Shown piece by piece: positions 31,437-43,200 of a stretch of DNA of 64,000 bases. This DNA is from Steinernema hermaphroditum. Taxonomy: Eukaryota; Nematoda; Chromadorea; Rhabditida; Steinernematidae. A model generated the notes under the pieces. That model was not told where the DNA came from, ran no database searches, and saw only the letters and a program-made list of their open reading frames with translations. Position 1 is the first letter of the stretch; every line of letters starts with the position of its first letter. The translations under genes were made by a program, and so were the position numbers. Where the stretch lies: the NCBI GenBank assembly GCA_030435675.1, contig CM059622.1, positions 1,984,001-2,048,000 of the forward strand, given 5' to 3'.

Positions 31437-31811
31437 CTCAGTAGTGTAGCCATGTTCATGTATTTAGTATTTGCACATGTACAATGTACATGTATACGTT
31501 CATGTATTTAGAATCGCGCATAATAGAAAAGCAGTGCTTTGGATGTCCAATTTGTAGAATCGGGGTTGAGATTCCACCACGATGAGGATAAACAGCATCA
31601 TGCTTGGCCTGACCAACGACCGTCGCAACAAGCCACAATGCAGGCCTAGGCTGCTAGTTTGGAATGGTGCAAAAATGCAAGACGATATCCGTGACTCAAG
31701 TGTCCATGAGACGTGTCTCTAATGATCGGAGCTTACTGTCGCCAGCACAGATGAATGGAAGAAGAGGTGCACAACCGACTCGCAGTAAACATGGAGGAGA
31801 AGTGACTTTAA

Positions 31812-32166
31812 GGGACCCGATCATGGCGGAAAAAAGTTTTTTAAAAAATCTGAAAAAAATCGTGCCCCTGTTTTTGAGGTTGCTGAGCACGATGGTGAGT
31901 GTCGATTCTAAGTTCGCCAAGTAGTTTCCTAGAAACAGACCACAGCGCGCGACTTGTGGTTTGTCAATGGCCCCGACGCGGGACGCTGGTCCCAACGCGA
32001 TTTGCGCTGCGAATGCGGTTCGCGTACTGTAGTTTCATCATTTTCTGTCGGTTTTGCTAACTTTTGACAGCCAAAACATCTTCAAAAGCATTTGTTTCGA
32101 CTTATTTCACTTGCTCGGGTTATTTCTGATTTTTTTTTAAACTTTTTTCCGCCATGACCGGGTCCC
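31812..32166. mobile_element. MITE with TTAA target duplication
   Basis: TTAA flanks both ends (31808-31811 and 32167-32170). The inverted ends begin GGGACCCG-TCATGGCGGAAAAAAGTTT and match for about 50 bases, with A-rich indels. At 355 bp it does not code. A TTAA target is typical of piggyBac-type transposition, though the GGGACCC terminus is not the usual CCC end. Confidence 0.8.
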
Positions 32167-32844
32167 TTAAAAGGTCATCTGCTTTTCAGACGAGACACCC
32201 TTGCACCCAGTGCGGGACTCTCCCTTCTGATTATCGAAGGCTCGTTGAACGGTTGGTTTCCTAGTCATTGTCGGCTATTGGCGCGAAGAGAAATCGTAAA
32301 AATCGAGCACATTGTGTTTATGCCGATCGCCAAACATCCATGACACACAGGGACAAGCAACTCACCAGATGGAAATGACCAAAATAGTGGTTTTTTGAGA
32401 ATGAGTCCAGGTGAAAAAATAGAGTCGGAGTCCCGCATCTTCCAGGAATCGAACTTCGAGTACAAATGGAAAAAAATGGGCAAAAATCAGATAACCGTGA
32501 GGGACCAGACATTCTCGTGACCTGACCCGGACTCGGTTTGGACTTGGCCTCGTCTTCCCTACACGATCACTTTGTTTCATGCTTTCTGTAGTGGAAAACC
32601 ATAAAGTTATTAACGAAGACCCACAAACACGAATTATATGAGATTTTCATATTCAGCTGACCCATGGCCCAGAAGCGAAGTATCTCACCAACAATGTAGG
32701 GCCCTTTCGGTGAGCACACTCTCAGTAGTTCTAGCTTCGTGATAGGAGGCAAAACCTAGTGATTCTCATATAACGAGTCACTGAAATGTCGTAGAACCAA
32801 TTCTTCGGATGTCTTAATTTTAGAATTTTATGATCGTTCTGCAG

Positions 32845-33164
32845 AAGACGATGGAGAAGGCCCTGGAGGTGGCGGTGGAGATGGTGATGGCGGCGGTGGA
32901 GATGGTGATGGAGGCGGAGAAGGTCCTGGAGGCGACGGAGAAGGCCCTGGAGATGGCGGTGATGGCGATTATGGAGCTAGTGTTGGTGGAGATGGCAATG
33001 ACTACGGACCTGGTGATAGCGGCGGTGACGACTACCCGGTGGCGGTGGATACTTGGACTGCTAAGTCCATCTCTCTGTTAAAGCCTGTACATAGTTCCCC
33101 AGTTTCATCTGTGAATAAAAGTAGTCGTAACGCAACTTTCCCTAACATATGTTCGTCTGAATAA
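32845..33164 (+). CDS. Candidate glycine/aspartate-rich exon
   Basis: A GTTCTGCAG acceptor precedes an open frame of about 106 codons reading GDGDGGGGDGDGGGEGP-like repeats with a few Tyr (DYGASVGGDGNDYGPG), then an ordinary tail. AATAAA occurs inside the tail at 33114, so the true end may be earlier in another frame (GGGYLDC then stop at 33061-33063), which would need one more splice or a one-base shift. No upstream exon was identified. It could be part of a secreted or cuticle protein, or simply a GGTGGAGAT minisatellite. Confidence 0.3.
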
Positions 33165-34633
33165 TTTCGCGACAAACATGACCTTTTTCACTTCTATCAG
33201 CTCTATAGAACTACGAGAAGAGCAAGGAAGAGAAAAAACTTAAGAAATCAGATGAAAAAACTGCAGCACAACATAACAGCCATAGACGCATCACAACGCA
33301 CAACCAATGAGATATAGAGCCCACATTCGATATCGGGCACATTCATTAGTGGCGCTTCCACTCGTGGCTATTCTCCGGTCATTCTCCAGTTTCAAAGGGT
33401 TCTCTGCACCAGTATGAAAGGCGCCTTCCTAGCAGATATGAGCGGAATTCCGGTCCCGACTCCGCTTCCGAAAGCATGGGCAAAATGCGGAATTTCTAAC
33501 TCACATTGCGAATACACTAGTCTGTCCATTTCAGGCAGTGTTCGATGGTTATCCTTAATCGGCGCGCACTGTAATCTACGGTAAGACCACCACTAACGGT
33601 AAGCGAAGAACGAAAAAAAAAAGAAAAGCTCATTATGGGGTGAAGGTCAATCGTGACAAGACCACTCGGAAGAGCCAGGACAAGATGGCGTGACGAAATC
33701 GCGAAAATGCTGAGGACAGAAGTGTGACTGAAATGTATGTATGTAGGTAATGTTGTTGCGCGATCAAAGAGAGCTTCGGTTACGATGTGACAAATTATCA
33801 TAACCTTACATCTGCTACACGAGACATCTCGAATTCTGTTGTTTCCTGTAAAAGCGAAGCGTACATCGGTCTTATCAGAGTCTTATAAGTCTTGTTTTCT
33901 TTCGGTGCAACTGTAAAAGTGACGAGAGTTAACTAAGTTACTCCTTATCCTTCACCGTCGCCGCCAAGGTGTTTTAGTTCTTGTTTTGTCCTTTAGAGAA
34001 GCACTCTCATCAACGCCGAGCAAAGAAAGGGGGTGATACAGTCCATGTGGGGTCCGATGTGTAGATGACGATGATGACGGAGTTCATCAGCAACGGTTGC
34101 TATGGCTAGTCCCGCACTAATGGGACTCTTATGCAAGGGAGTAGAGATGTTTCCATAGACCGGATCACTCATTTAGCAGTCGATCTATGTTATTCCATTA
34201 GTGGTGACCTATACTATGTACAAAGAAGTTCGAAAAAGATCTGCTAGCGGAACATCACTCAATGGGAGTATAACTATCCATGGAACCCACATCGTGTTCG
34301 ACTTATGCACCAACCCAATATGTGAGATACAGTTTTACCTATCAGCTCAATGTGCCCCAAGAGCAAGGACAATACAAGGACCGCAAGGTCGCCGAGGCCC
34401 ACGAGTGAAATGTGCATCTTCATGGTAACAAACATTTACCTCCAAAAATCAAAAGCAAATGTGTTCGGAACCTTCGGCTTAGCCTGAGCTCAACCTAATC
34501 TCGTCATATTCTGAGTCTTGTGCCTCTCTCCTAAAATCCCACAAAAGCGGAATGTTTTAAACACATTTATTGGTTGGTTAGCATCATAAATAAGGAGTCA
34601 TATAACGACTGCGGCGTACGACAGAGCGGACGC
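33165..34633. other. Intergenic; one hAT-like end fragment, nothing else recognised
   Basis: At about 33436-33475 the sequence CAGATATGAGCGGAATTCCGG followed by CCGACTCCGCTTCCG resembles the left end of the element at 4732 (CAGGGATGTGCGGAATTCCG). Short open frames at 33517-33801 (minus) and 34201-34428 (plus) have no supporting signals. Confidence 0.45.
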
Positions 34634-36012
34634 TTAGCCCAGAGTCGATCCCCTGAAGGCATTCCTAATTATGAAGCCGTCCACGTCCTTGAGGATTCTC
34701 GAAATAATATCCGTTGTCGACACTCCTTCTGTGCGTTCGGTTGCGCAGAACATTCCAGCGTCCACAAACTTCTTGTAGACGTCCTCGGTCTCCCCGGTGA
34801 CCGGATAGGGAATGGCGTCGTGGACGACGAAGTCAATCTGAAAGTCAATTCCACTATGTTGCCATGACTCTTTCGTTACAGTAACCTTCAGATCTTCCGC
34901 GAACTTCATGTCGAAGTCGAAGGGGCATCCTCGATAGACTTCGTCTACGAAGCGACACTGGCGCACAGCTTCGGTGCGCTCGAACTCGTCCATCACAGAT
35001 GGACCTTTGAAGCGATGTGTGTCCTCGTCGCTGCTGACACCGGCGATCAGATAGACGTTCGGGAATATGTTCTTCGCTTGGCACAGTAGGTTGGCGTGAC
35101 CTCGGTGGAAAAGGTCGAAGACGCCGTCGGCAAAGACACGTACGGGGCGACCAGCTAAAAGGATAGCTTATTAGCTTCATAGGCTAAAGCAGAGCTTAAG
35201 TATATACTGTGTCAAAAAAGTGTCCCCCTCATCTCGTAATTGTCTACCAGACAGACGCAGAAAGGTAGGACGGCATTTTTTGACATGGTATATTTGCTTC
35301 GTTGTTTTATGAAATGAGAACATTTCTCAGCCGCGAATAATTACCCTTAGATCGCTTTTTATTTCATTCCCTGAAACATTCTTCTTAGGGAAGATACATT
35401 TCCCGGTCTGAAAGAAAGAATGTTTCATCGCCAAGAATGTTTCATCGCCAAACAAGCAGAGTTTGTTTCATTCCCTGAAATATTCTTTATTTCCGACAAT
35501 GAAGCAAAGAATGTTTCACAGTATGTTTCACTGTCAGATTTGAAACAAAAAGCGTTTCAAGAATGTTTCACTGTCTGTAACAAAGGCGTGTCTCTGCCAG
35601 GAGCAATGACTAAACTTGCGCTTCTTTTTTTTTTCATTGTCGCCATTGATCGGAGCCGCCTTATACCTGTTATCGGGACATCACTGTATACTTAAGATGC
35701 TGCCGTTCCTACTACCTAGGCTCTGCTTCGTGAAACTGTAATGAGCAGCTCGTGGTAACAACGAATTTTCGGTCTATTTCAACGTTATAGTTAAGATCTT
35801 AGGCCCGGCTAGCAACTAAGACCTTCACTTCTATATTAGCCCACAATGCAATACCAGAAACATACGCATCATGTACAGAAATGAAAGGACTTGCCTGTGT
35901 TACTGCGCGCCATCTCCAATGTAATCTTCGTTGAGTAATCAACAGATTCTCGAATCTTGATAGCTTCTGGGTCGCCACTGAGTGGGGCCGCCTTGTACTG
36001 CCATCCGGACAT
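34634..36012 (-). CDS. Choline-phosphate cytidylyltransferase, short form
   Basis: Exons 36012-35895, 35154-34886 and 34837-34634 give 196 residues. The enzyme makes CDP-choline from CTP and phosphocholine in phosphatidylcholine synthesis. Visible: the N-terminal [14 protein letters not shown], the nucleotide-binding [16 protein letters not shown] with the HxGH motif, [33 protein letters not shown], and [14 protein letters not shown]. The protein ends soon after RNAFRG, so the amphipathic membrane-binding and regulatory tail of full-length enzymes (about 360 residues) is absent, unless an unseen exon follows. Intron 1 (35155-35894) uses a GC donor in a strong context (ACACAG then GCAAGT) and carries a small Tc1-type MITE. 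Soluble, unregulated activity is an inference. Confidence 0.87.
35205..35290. mobile_element. Miniature Tc1/mariner-type element
   Basis: TACTGTGTCAAAAAAGTG on the left and CATTTTTTGACATGGTA on the right (reverse complement TACCATGTCAAAAAATG) form inverted ends, with TA on each side. At 86 bp it lies in intron 1 of the cytidylyltransferase gene. Confidence 0.65.
35405..35575. repeat. Interspersed GAATGTTTCA motif array
   Basis: GAATGTTTCA or close variants occur at least five times, with inverted versions (TGAAACATTC at about 35371), including a direct duplication AAGAATGTTTCATCGCCAA. It lies in intron 1 of the cytidylyltransferase gene. No element ends were found. Confidence 0.6.
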
Positions 36013-36571
36013 GATTGTCTTGAAGTCTCGAGCGCTAAATTCCCGATTCTTATAGTCCAGAAATGGAAAACCGAAGAAAAGCCGTTTAGCGACACCGAAA
36101 CGCGAAGGAGAAAACTCGGAACTGGCTCCTTCAGATATTTCTTCTCTACATAAACCGCACTTTAATCTGTTTGTCTGCGATAAGAGCGCTGATCCGAGAT
36201 GCTCACGTAAATGATCCGCTAAAGGGCTCGTGATCTCGCAACGATTTTATCAAAACACATCATGAAGGTCACTTATCAACTGGATCGGAATCTTTTCGTC
36301 TCCTTCACCGTCTAGACAGAAGGAAACAGGACTGTCATGTATGACAAAGTGAAGAAGTGGAATCTGGCGGAAAAGTCGAAGCTTTCGACATACCGGCGCG
36401 TTTGATTCATCGATTCCTTGCCATTACAGTCCTTCCGTGTTATGGGCTGGTCGTGTTTTCGACTCGGAGCAAGCACCTCTTAGCAAATAAATTTCTTATC
36501 GAAGGCACACTAATATTGACGTTGAACATCTCTGTTATGGGCGTTAAGTGTGTCTTCCAAGAAGTTTTATA

Positions 36572-37435
36572 TTGGGTTGGTGCATCAGATCATTTTGTGA
36601 TTATTTACAGAAACAAAACACAAAGATTTCAGACAAAGTATTCATCGTTCTTATGTACAACTTCAGTCCACTTTATAGGCAACATCCGGATTCCTCGTTT
36701 GTAGAATACGCGGGGTTAAAAATTGAAAAACCTTTTTGTTCCGATTTTCGACCTCTTAACCTTATTTTGGATAGTTTCTTTTGATATCGTCACTTATGGA
36801 TGAGCACAGGTGAGAGTAAGATAGAGCTATGACAGTGCTATATAGACAACAAAAAAGAAATCTCTGAGTTTAAAGTAGAGAGCTTTTGTGGAGGTCGACT
36901 TGGAAATACACGGCCTCGGGCAGTCGGACGTTTTGTCGATCCAAGGGTCATTTTTTCCACATTTGGCCTCTATTTCTGTGAAGTAAAAATGAACTCGTGG
37001 AGTCACTATGTAGGCATAGTAGCTACGAGCGAAAAAAAAAATGAAAAATGACCCTTGGTTATAGTAATTAACCAATTGGAAACGTTAGAGTTGTTGATAT
37101 GTTGTGATATATGACAAACACAACGATAGGTGCATTCGGAAGGTAAGACATAACGGTGTACGTGATTGGCAGCAATCAACGTCCATCACACAATTAAAAC
37201 CATAGGAATCCCGTACATCACTTCGTATTTCGCAATTGTGAGGTACCAGATTAAGGACCGTCATACTGGGATACTTCTCCATGATCAGGAAGAATGCAAT
37301 GGACAAGGGGAAAATCATAATGTAGGGTTATAGTTCACTGTATTCCACAATGCGCCCATCAGTTGTTCCCTGTGAGTAAATACTGCGAAATTATGCCATG
37401 TTTATGTCACTGACATTTTCAATGCACCAACCCAA
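36572..37435. mobile_element. Deleted mariner-like element M1
   Basis: Inverted ends TTGGGTTGGTGCA and TGCACCAACCCAA are each flanked by TA. The length is 864 bp against about 1.3 kb for complete mariners. A minus-strand segment (37075-36850) shares ATPRVHF, EAKCGKNDP and other strings with element M2, but is interrupted by stops. It is a decayed, internally deleted copy. Confidence 0.75.
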
Positions 37436-38536
37436 TAAATTTCTCATAAGCTTGGTATCGTCGAAACTCCGGAGTTGAGACGTGGGGAACGTCTGTAGAC
37501 TGCACACTGAGATGGACAACGCTCCAGTGGGCTAGTACCTGTTGAGACGTGGCGAACGACCAGTCGAAAGGGGTTCATCTTTATCAACAAAAAAAGGCTT
37601 CTAGTCAATCTAGACTCTGGAGGTGGACTACTAACCAACAAGGACGACGGAACTTCTCCTTCTCGGGGCGTTCGCGGCACAGAGCTTCGGAACTCAGATC
37701 TGCTTCGGAGAGACCACTGTTCCGATGTTGTTTTCTCGAAGTTGGTGGAGTCCTTCAGGGACGCATGTGGACTCCAGATGCGTCCAAATTCTGGACCACC
37801 ATAATGCGTAATCAAGCGGGAGAAACGACATCTACGGTTGCTGCGACCGGCAGGAAATATGAGAAATGGAAATGGAGGTTCTTTTATACACCAAAAATTT
37901 TTCATGAATGAACATTGATCAGTCACCTGTAGATAGCCATTCGAATTCTGACAGTTGTGTAGAATCACTAACAGTACCTTAATCGGATATTCTACCGACC
38001 ATGTGGAGTTGCTTGTTTTGATAGTTTTCATTCAACGTAGATCACCAGCGAAGTGTTCGCACGCCGACCAGAGTACATCCGAGTCCAGGAAGTACGGGCA
38101 ACCAGTGCCCTTTTATTATGGTCTTTGGATGAACAGGAAAAGTCGCCGACGAGGGTGCCGCCCACAGCCATACGAGAACGTCTAAGTGCATCGCTAACGC
38201 ACCATGAGTCTCGGCAGTTACCCAAAATCATGAAGTCGCGAGGGAGTGGTGTTGTCAACAAGTCCGATTCATGATGGGACATTTCATTCCCAGTCAGAGT
38301 TTACGTCCTTAGCACTGATACTTATTGCTGTCTTTATTCGATATGGAAGCTTACTTCATGTTCCCGAGAATATAGATTTTTCAGGCTACATGCCTCGATG
38401 TTTGCCAATTCTGAAACGCAAATCGGTAAAACCTTAACAGTATGATTTCTTGACTGATTCTTGAGGATAAACAATGTGGCTTGCACTCTCTTCCTCTTCG
38501 ATGTGGATAAACGGCGGAAGAGATGGCCGTTCCCAA
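37436..38536. other. Intergenic, repeat fragment only
   Basis: A segment at about 37563-37640 (GGTTCATCTTTATCAACAAAAAA, then TCTAGTCAATCTAGAC) repeats about 18505-18580. The 195-codon open frame on the minus strand (37444-38031) has no domain resemblance or splice support and overlaps this repeat, so it is not called as a gene. Confidence 0.45.
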
Positions 38537-39356
38537 CAGAGATCGGAATTCGGCCGTAAAAGTCATCGAGTCCGAGTCCGGACTCGATTTTTCTCGGCGA
38601 TCGAGTCCTTTATCGAGAAAATAATTTCACGTCGAGTCCGAGTCCGAGTCCGGACTCGAAAAAATTCGCCGGACTCGATCGAGTCCGAGTCCTAAACGAG
38701 TCCGGAACAGGGGACATCAGCTTGAGAACTTTTTCGATAAAGTTCAGGTCGCGCACCGTCAGGGGTTCTTGGTTTAGATAGTGGCACACATCTATCATAA
38801 TATCCCATACTTTTACGAGGCGGCGAAAAACATGACAGATGTAGTTCCATCTGCAAAATTCCACCGTAGATTCTAGATCATAATAATCTTCATACCTCGT
38901 TGGACAAGGCAAGATGAGCGTAAGGTTGGTCCTTCTCAATAATTCTTGAACGCAATTCGATCTCGATCGAAAACTACTGACAAACTTCAGAATTGCTTGA
39001 ACGCGGCCATTTGCATCGAGCACTCCTGTCACCACTTTTTTAAGAACGAGCTGCATACTATGGATGACACAAGATATTCTCGCGACTTATATGCAAGCTG
39101 ATTACATCGGAAAAACAGAGAACAGCGATGAAAAAAGTGGGGTTAAAAATGATACGAATTTATACGGTAGTGTTTTTTAAAAATCTACTGTAAGGCTGTT
39201 CATGGTAGGACTCGATTGAGACTCGAGTCCGGATTCGATTTGGTCTCGAGTCCCGAGTCCGGACTCGATGTTCTTAGCGCCATCGAGTCCGAGTCCGAGT
39301 CCATCGAGTCCGAGTCCGAGTCCGCGGACTCGAGCCCGGACTCGTTCCGATCTCTG
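38537..39356 (-). mobile_element. hAT-type element with (GAGTCC)n terminal arrays and a transposase fragment
   Basis: Ends CAGAGATCGGAA and TTCCGATCTCTG, flanked by GTTCCCAA on both sides (38529-38536 and 39357-39364). GAGTCC-based arrays with GGACTC inverse versions fill about 38565-38695 and 39205-39345. Between them, on the minus strand (39056 to about 38706), is an ORF with LILPCPTRYEDYY, then VEFCRW and EKVLKLMSP, matching the hAT transposase region with a CPTRW motif and the segment before the dimerisation domain. Start, zinc finger and catalytic core are missing, so it is non-autonomous. Confidence 0.88.
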
Positions 39357-39364
39357 GTTCCCAA

Positions 39365-40231
39365 GGATCGAACGATAAATCCTTTATGGTTTGTACCAAT
39401 AGGTTCCTTTGAGTCAACCAAGAAGATGAGGACGAACTCAAATTAATGTTTCCTTCTGTCCCTCGCGGAGAGTTTCTATGAGCGTCTCAGGTCTCCCACC
39501 TCAGATTAAAAAGAAACGACAGCACCCTCAATGAAAAGCCGCCTGAGCTTGGCCCGCAAGGGCAATCGCGGCAGGACCTAACTATTTCGATCGGTTCTTT
39601 AATTCCAGCTGAATTACTATACATCACTTACATGATCGTCATAGGTTTCTCAGCTCAGCCACTCCACTCTCAGCTCGGCTGTGCTTCGGATCTGCTCGCT
39701 TCACTGCGCTCAGCATTGTACTATCCATCGTATTGTCCTTCCATTTCACATCTGTTAGCACTTCCTTTTTAAGCGTTTCCCTATGTCATGTTTGCATTAT
39801 ACATATCACAATGGTCATTTTTTACAGAACACTTTATGTCGCCACAGAATGCTTAACCCATCCCATAGGCACTTTAACGATCCTCACAGGTCACACGGCT
39901 ACGAACACCCCTCTGCCACGTAGTGGCCGGTTTGTTTGCCCTGGACGGTGACTCTCTGATAAGACGTTGCATGCCACGTCTTCTGGGCTATCGATTGCCA
40001 CAGCCTACAAAAGCACAAAATCCGCGTTTGATCCACGTAACAAGTTCAAAAAGAAGGCAAACACGCCAACACAGCGCCGCCGAATCTCATTTCCGATTTC
40101 ATAGATTTGTTCAGCAGCCGAGTCCAAACAAAGCAAAAAAAGATCGTCGCGTTCTGTAGGCCCTCGAGCGCCGCGTGCTCTTCCGCTCGACGTCGCTGTG
40201 TCCATGCGGTCGGCGCCGACTCATTGTCACC
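39365..40231. other. Upstream region of the first LicD gene; no other gene seen
   Basis: A repeat-free stretch before the predicted first exon at 40232. Short open frames at 39733-39951 and 39923-40159 have no support. GC content rises near 40170-40260, where the promoter should lie. Confidence 0.4.
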
Positions 40232-43200
40232 ATGCAAACGAGGCTCTCGACGGCGGCGCTCAGAGTCGGTGAGTTTCTGAATGTCAGTACCTTAAGGGGT
40301 GGTTAGGGTGGGAGGTGAGACGATAAGAAACGAGTGGAATTTTCCACTGTTTTGGCGCTTTGTGGAGCTTGCACTCCATGGATGCGACATTCCAATTGAT
40401 AGTTCTATTTATAATCGTAATTGTGACATTTCCAATACAATGAGAGCCGTCTAACATGCTTCAATATGAATGAATGTATCCTCAATTTTGACTCTCAAAG
40501 TGGGCTTTCAGTCATCAGAGAAAGTTATAAAGTTGACCATTTTCCAGGAGGTTTTTTATTCGTGTCCTCTGATCGGTCACGTCGTACGTTCGCTCTCTCA
40601 GAAATGATTTGAGTGAGCGGCCGGTCTTAGCCTTTCGTATTGCTCCAGAAGGCCTGGAATACCAGGGTTTCCGTGGTTTCATCCATCTGGCCATGAAGAT
40701 TCCGACCAGGTGCCTGACAATAGTCCCTTTTCTGTCTTAAGAATATCATGATGGTACAGTAACCCGTGGCCTTTGCAACGCTGTACTATACGAAAATCAG
40801 TGCTGTCTTCAATTTTTTGATTTCTTCTGAAGGGACATGCTTAAACGCGTTGTAGCCGCATCAATCTCTTCGTCGGGAAACCTAAATGAGGCATCTGAGG
40901 TGTCCGCCTCCATCCGGTCTGAAATCGTTCACACTTCGATGAGTTACACTAGACGGCAAAGGGATTCCTTTGCGTTTTCATAAAATCAAAACTTATAGAC
41001 GGTTGAAAATTTTGAACCACACGCAGCGTTACTTAACATACATTTTTACACTTACCGAGCACAACGTTCGAGTCTAAAACAGCGAAAGCACCTAACTATT
41101 CCAAACAGTGTAGAAAAAGAGAAAAAGTGATCACTTTTTAAGGTATCGAACTTGCAAGCCAAACACTTGGTTTGAACTATGAACTGTTTATAATATTGTA
41201 ATAGCATGTTGAACGTAAGCAAAACGGCAATAGATCCACTTTAGCAGCAGGCCTCAACGTGGGCTCCGTCCTGAAGACTTTTGGCGAGCCAAAGCTAGTC
41301 GGACTTCCGAGACCAGAGCTGGGATTGATGTGGTACGAAAACGATCGCAGTTTAGTTTTAAGGGCATGGGAATGCCATGGTAACGTCCAAGTGAGATGTC
41401 GATAGGGGCGAGGGGGTGAGATGCGGTTGAATGAGGCTGATTTGGGCACTCAGACGAGTTTATATACGCATCGGAGTCCAATTAGGGACCAAATTATGAT
41501 TCTCATGAGGGTGAACTTTCTCAATGTTCTTGTCGTACGGAACACGAATAAAAGGACTTGTTTCGCAATATAAAGTTCAAATTCTGGCATTTGATATTTT
41601 TCAAAGAATAGGCTGTTGACATTTTGTTTTTAACACCGTTGGTAAGACCGATTTTAAAGGTTTCTAAATGAAATGCGAAAATAGATAGCCTCAGCAATGT
41701 CCTCTTCTGGATCGAATTCGAAATCGATTACAAATACTACAAAAGTTCGCAGCGTTCTAGCGGATGTCGGCGGAGGTGATGCTTCTTCTTGTCACTCATC
41801 TCTGGCACCCAGAGTTCCCCTTCCTGGATACAGATAGACATCCGTCTATCTTCTTGTTCATTCACGGTGCTTTGAACACCTAGACCATCCTGTGTCGGTG
41901 TTTTGAAAGTGTGCTCCAGATAAAAATTCTGTCCTCTAGAGGTCCTTGTCCTAAAAACAAGAAGAATTTGTTTATCGGAAGGTGTTTTCTGCAATAAGAT
42001 GACATGTGTTTGGGTCGATTCAGAGGCAAACAAGCAGAGTTCTTATCATGAGCACACTTGACCAGTGACCAAAACGGAATGCAATAGTATTTGTACACAT
42101 CACTAGTATACTGGATTTTACAATGTCCAATCTCTGTGATCTTTTACGAGATTCACCCATTCCAAAGCCAAACAGGAGAACGCCCTTCTACGGTAGTCAT
42201 CAGAGGGTACAAGAAGAAGACCTCGATGTGGCACACCCACGGTGGTGAGGGTCTTCTGTGTGCTCTCCCTTCTTGCTCAGTCCTGGGGAGTTGGTTCGCC
42301 CGAGCTGGGTGAATCTCTTTTCCACGAGATTTCATTGATTGAATTCGAATTTTCCGACGTCCTTCTAAATCTTTTCAAAGTTCGAAGCGTTTTCCATGGC
42401 TACGGAAAATTGTGTCGGGGGAAGTGGTTTCTAAGTGCTTGTTCTGGTCACTTCCGCTCTGGCGTTCTTTGGCTCACCCTCTGTGGCGATGTTCATCCGT
42501 TTTCGAGGTATAAAATTTGTTTGGTATAAAATTTGGTATTAAATATCCACTGTAATTGCGGCAATTTTCACAATTAACAACAACTGACGGATTAATTTTG
42601 AATTCGCTTCAAAAATTCATAACGGAGATCCAAAAGTTGAGGTTATTGTTCTGTGTGTGCCGGTCGATATCCCACGGGTTTTGGTGGATTAGAAGAATTC
42701 CTAACTTGCTCAAAACGAACAAAATAAGACGCAGGGCATTTGATCGAATCTTGTGGACATGGATCACCTTAGTAAGGGTTTTTTACAGATTTCGGCTGCG
42801 AGCGAGCCGCATGCGAACTCTGTATCCACTTTTTGGGACGGGCCTAACATCCAGGCTTGGTTTAGGCTTCGGTTCTCTGCCACTACGTCTCTGGGCATGC
42901 TGGGCATTCCGTTTCTGTACAATTTTTGAACCACTTTTAGCTCATTTGTGAGGATTATTGTTCTAGCTCATCGCAGGGCTATTGTTGCATCCTAAAGGCC
43001 ATTAGGCCTATCGTTTGTTCACTGCCATTATACACATTGGATGCCTTCTTTGCTCGATTAGACCAAAATAAAAAAAAAACAAAATTAAAATAACGACTTT
43101 ATGAGCATCAATCTATCCATCCGCAGGGCTATTGTTCGTGTCTTTAAACCCACTTCTCTATTGAATATGTTGTTATTGGGTTGAGGCATGGGGAATGGCG

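Noticed and set aside
37444..38031. 195-codon minus-strand ORF as a gene
   Set aside because: It overlaps a dispersed repeat, has no splice or start support and shows no domain-like composition.
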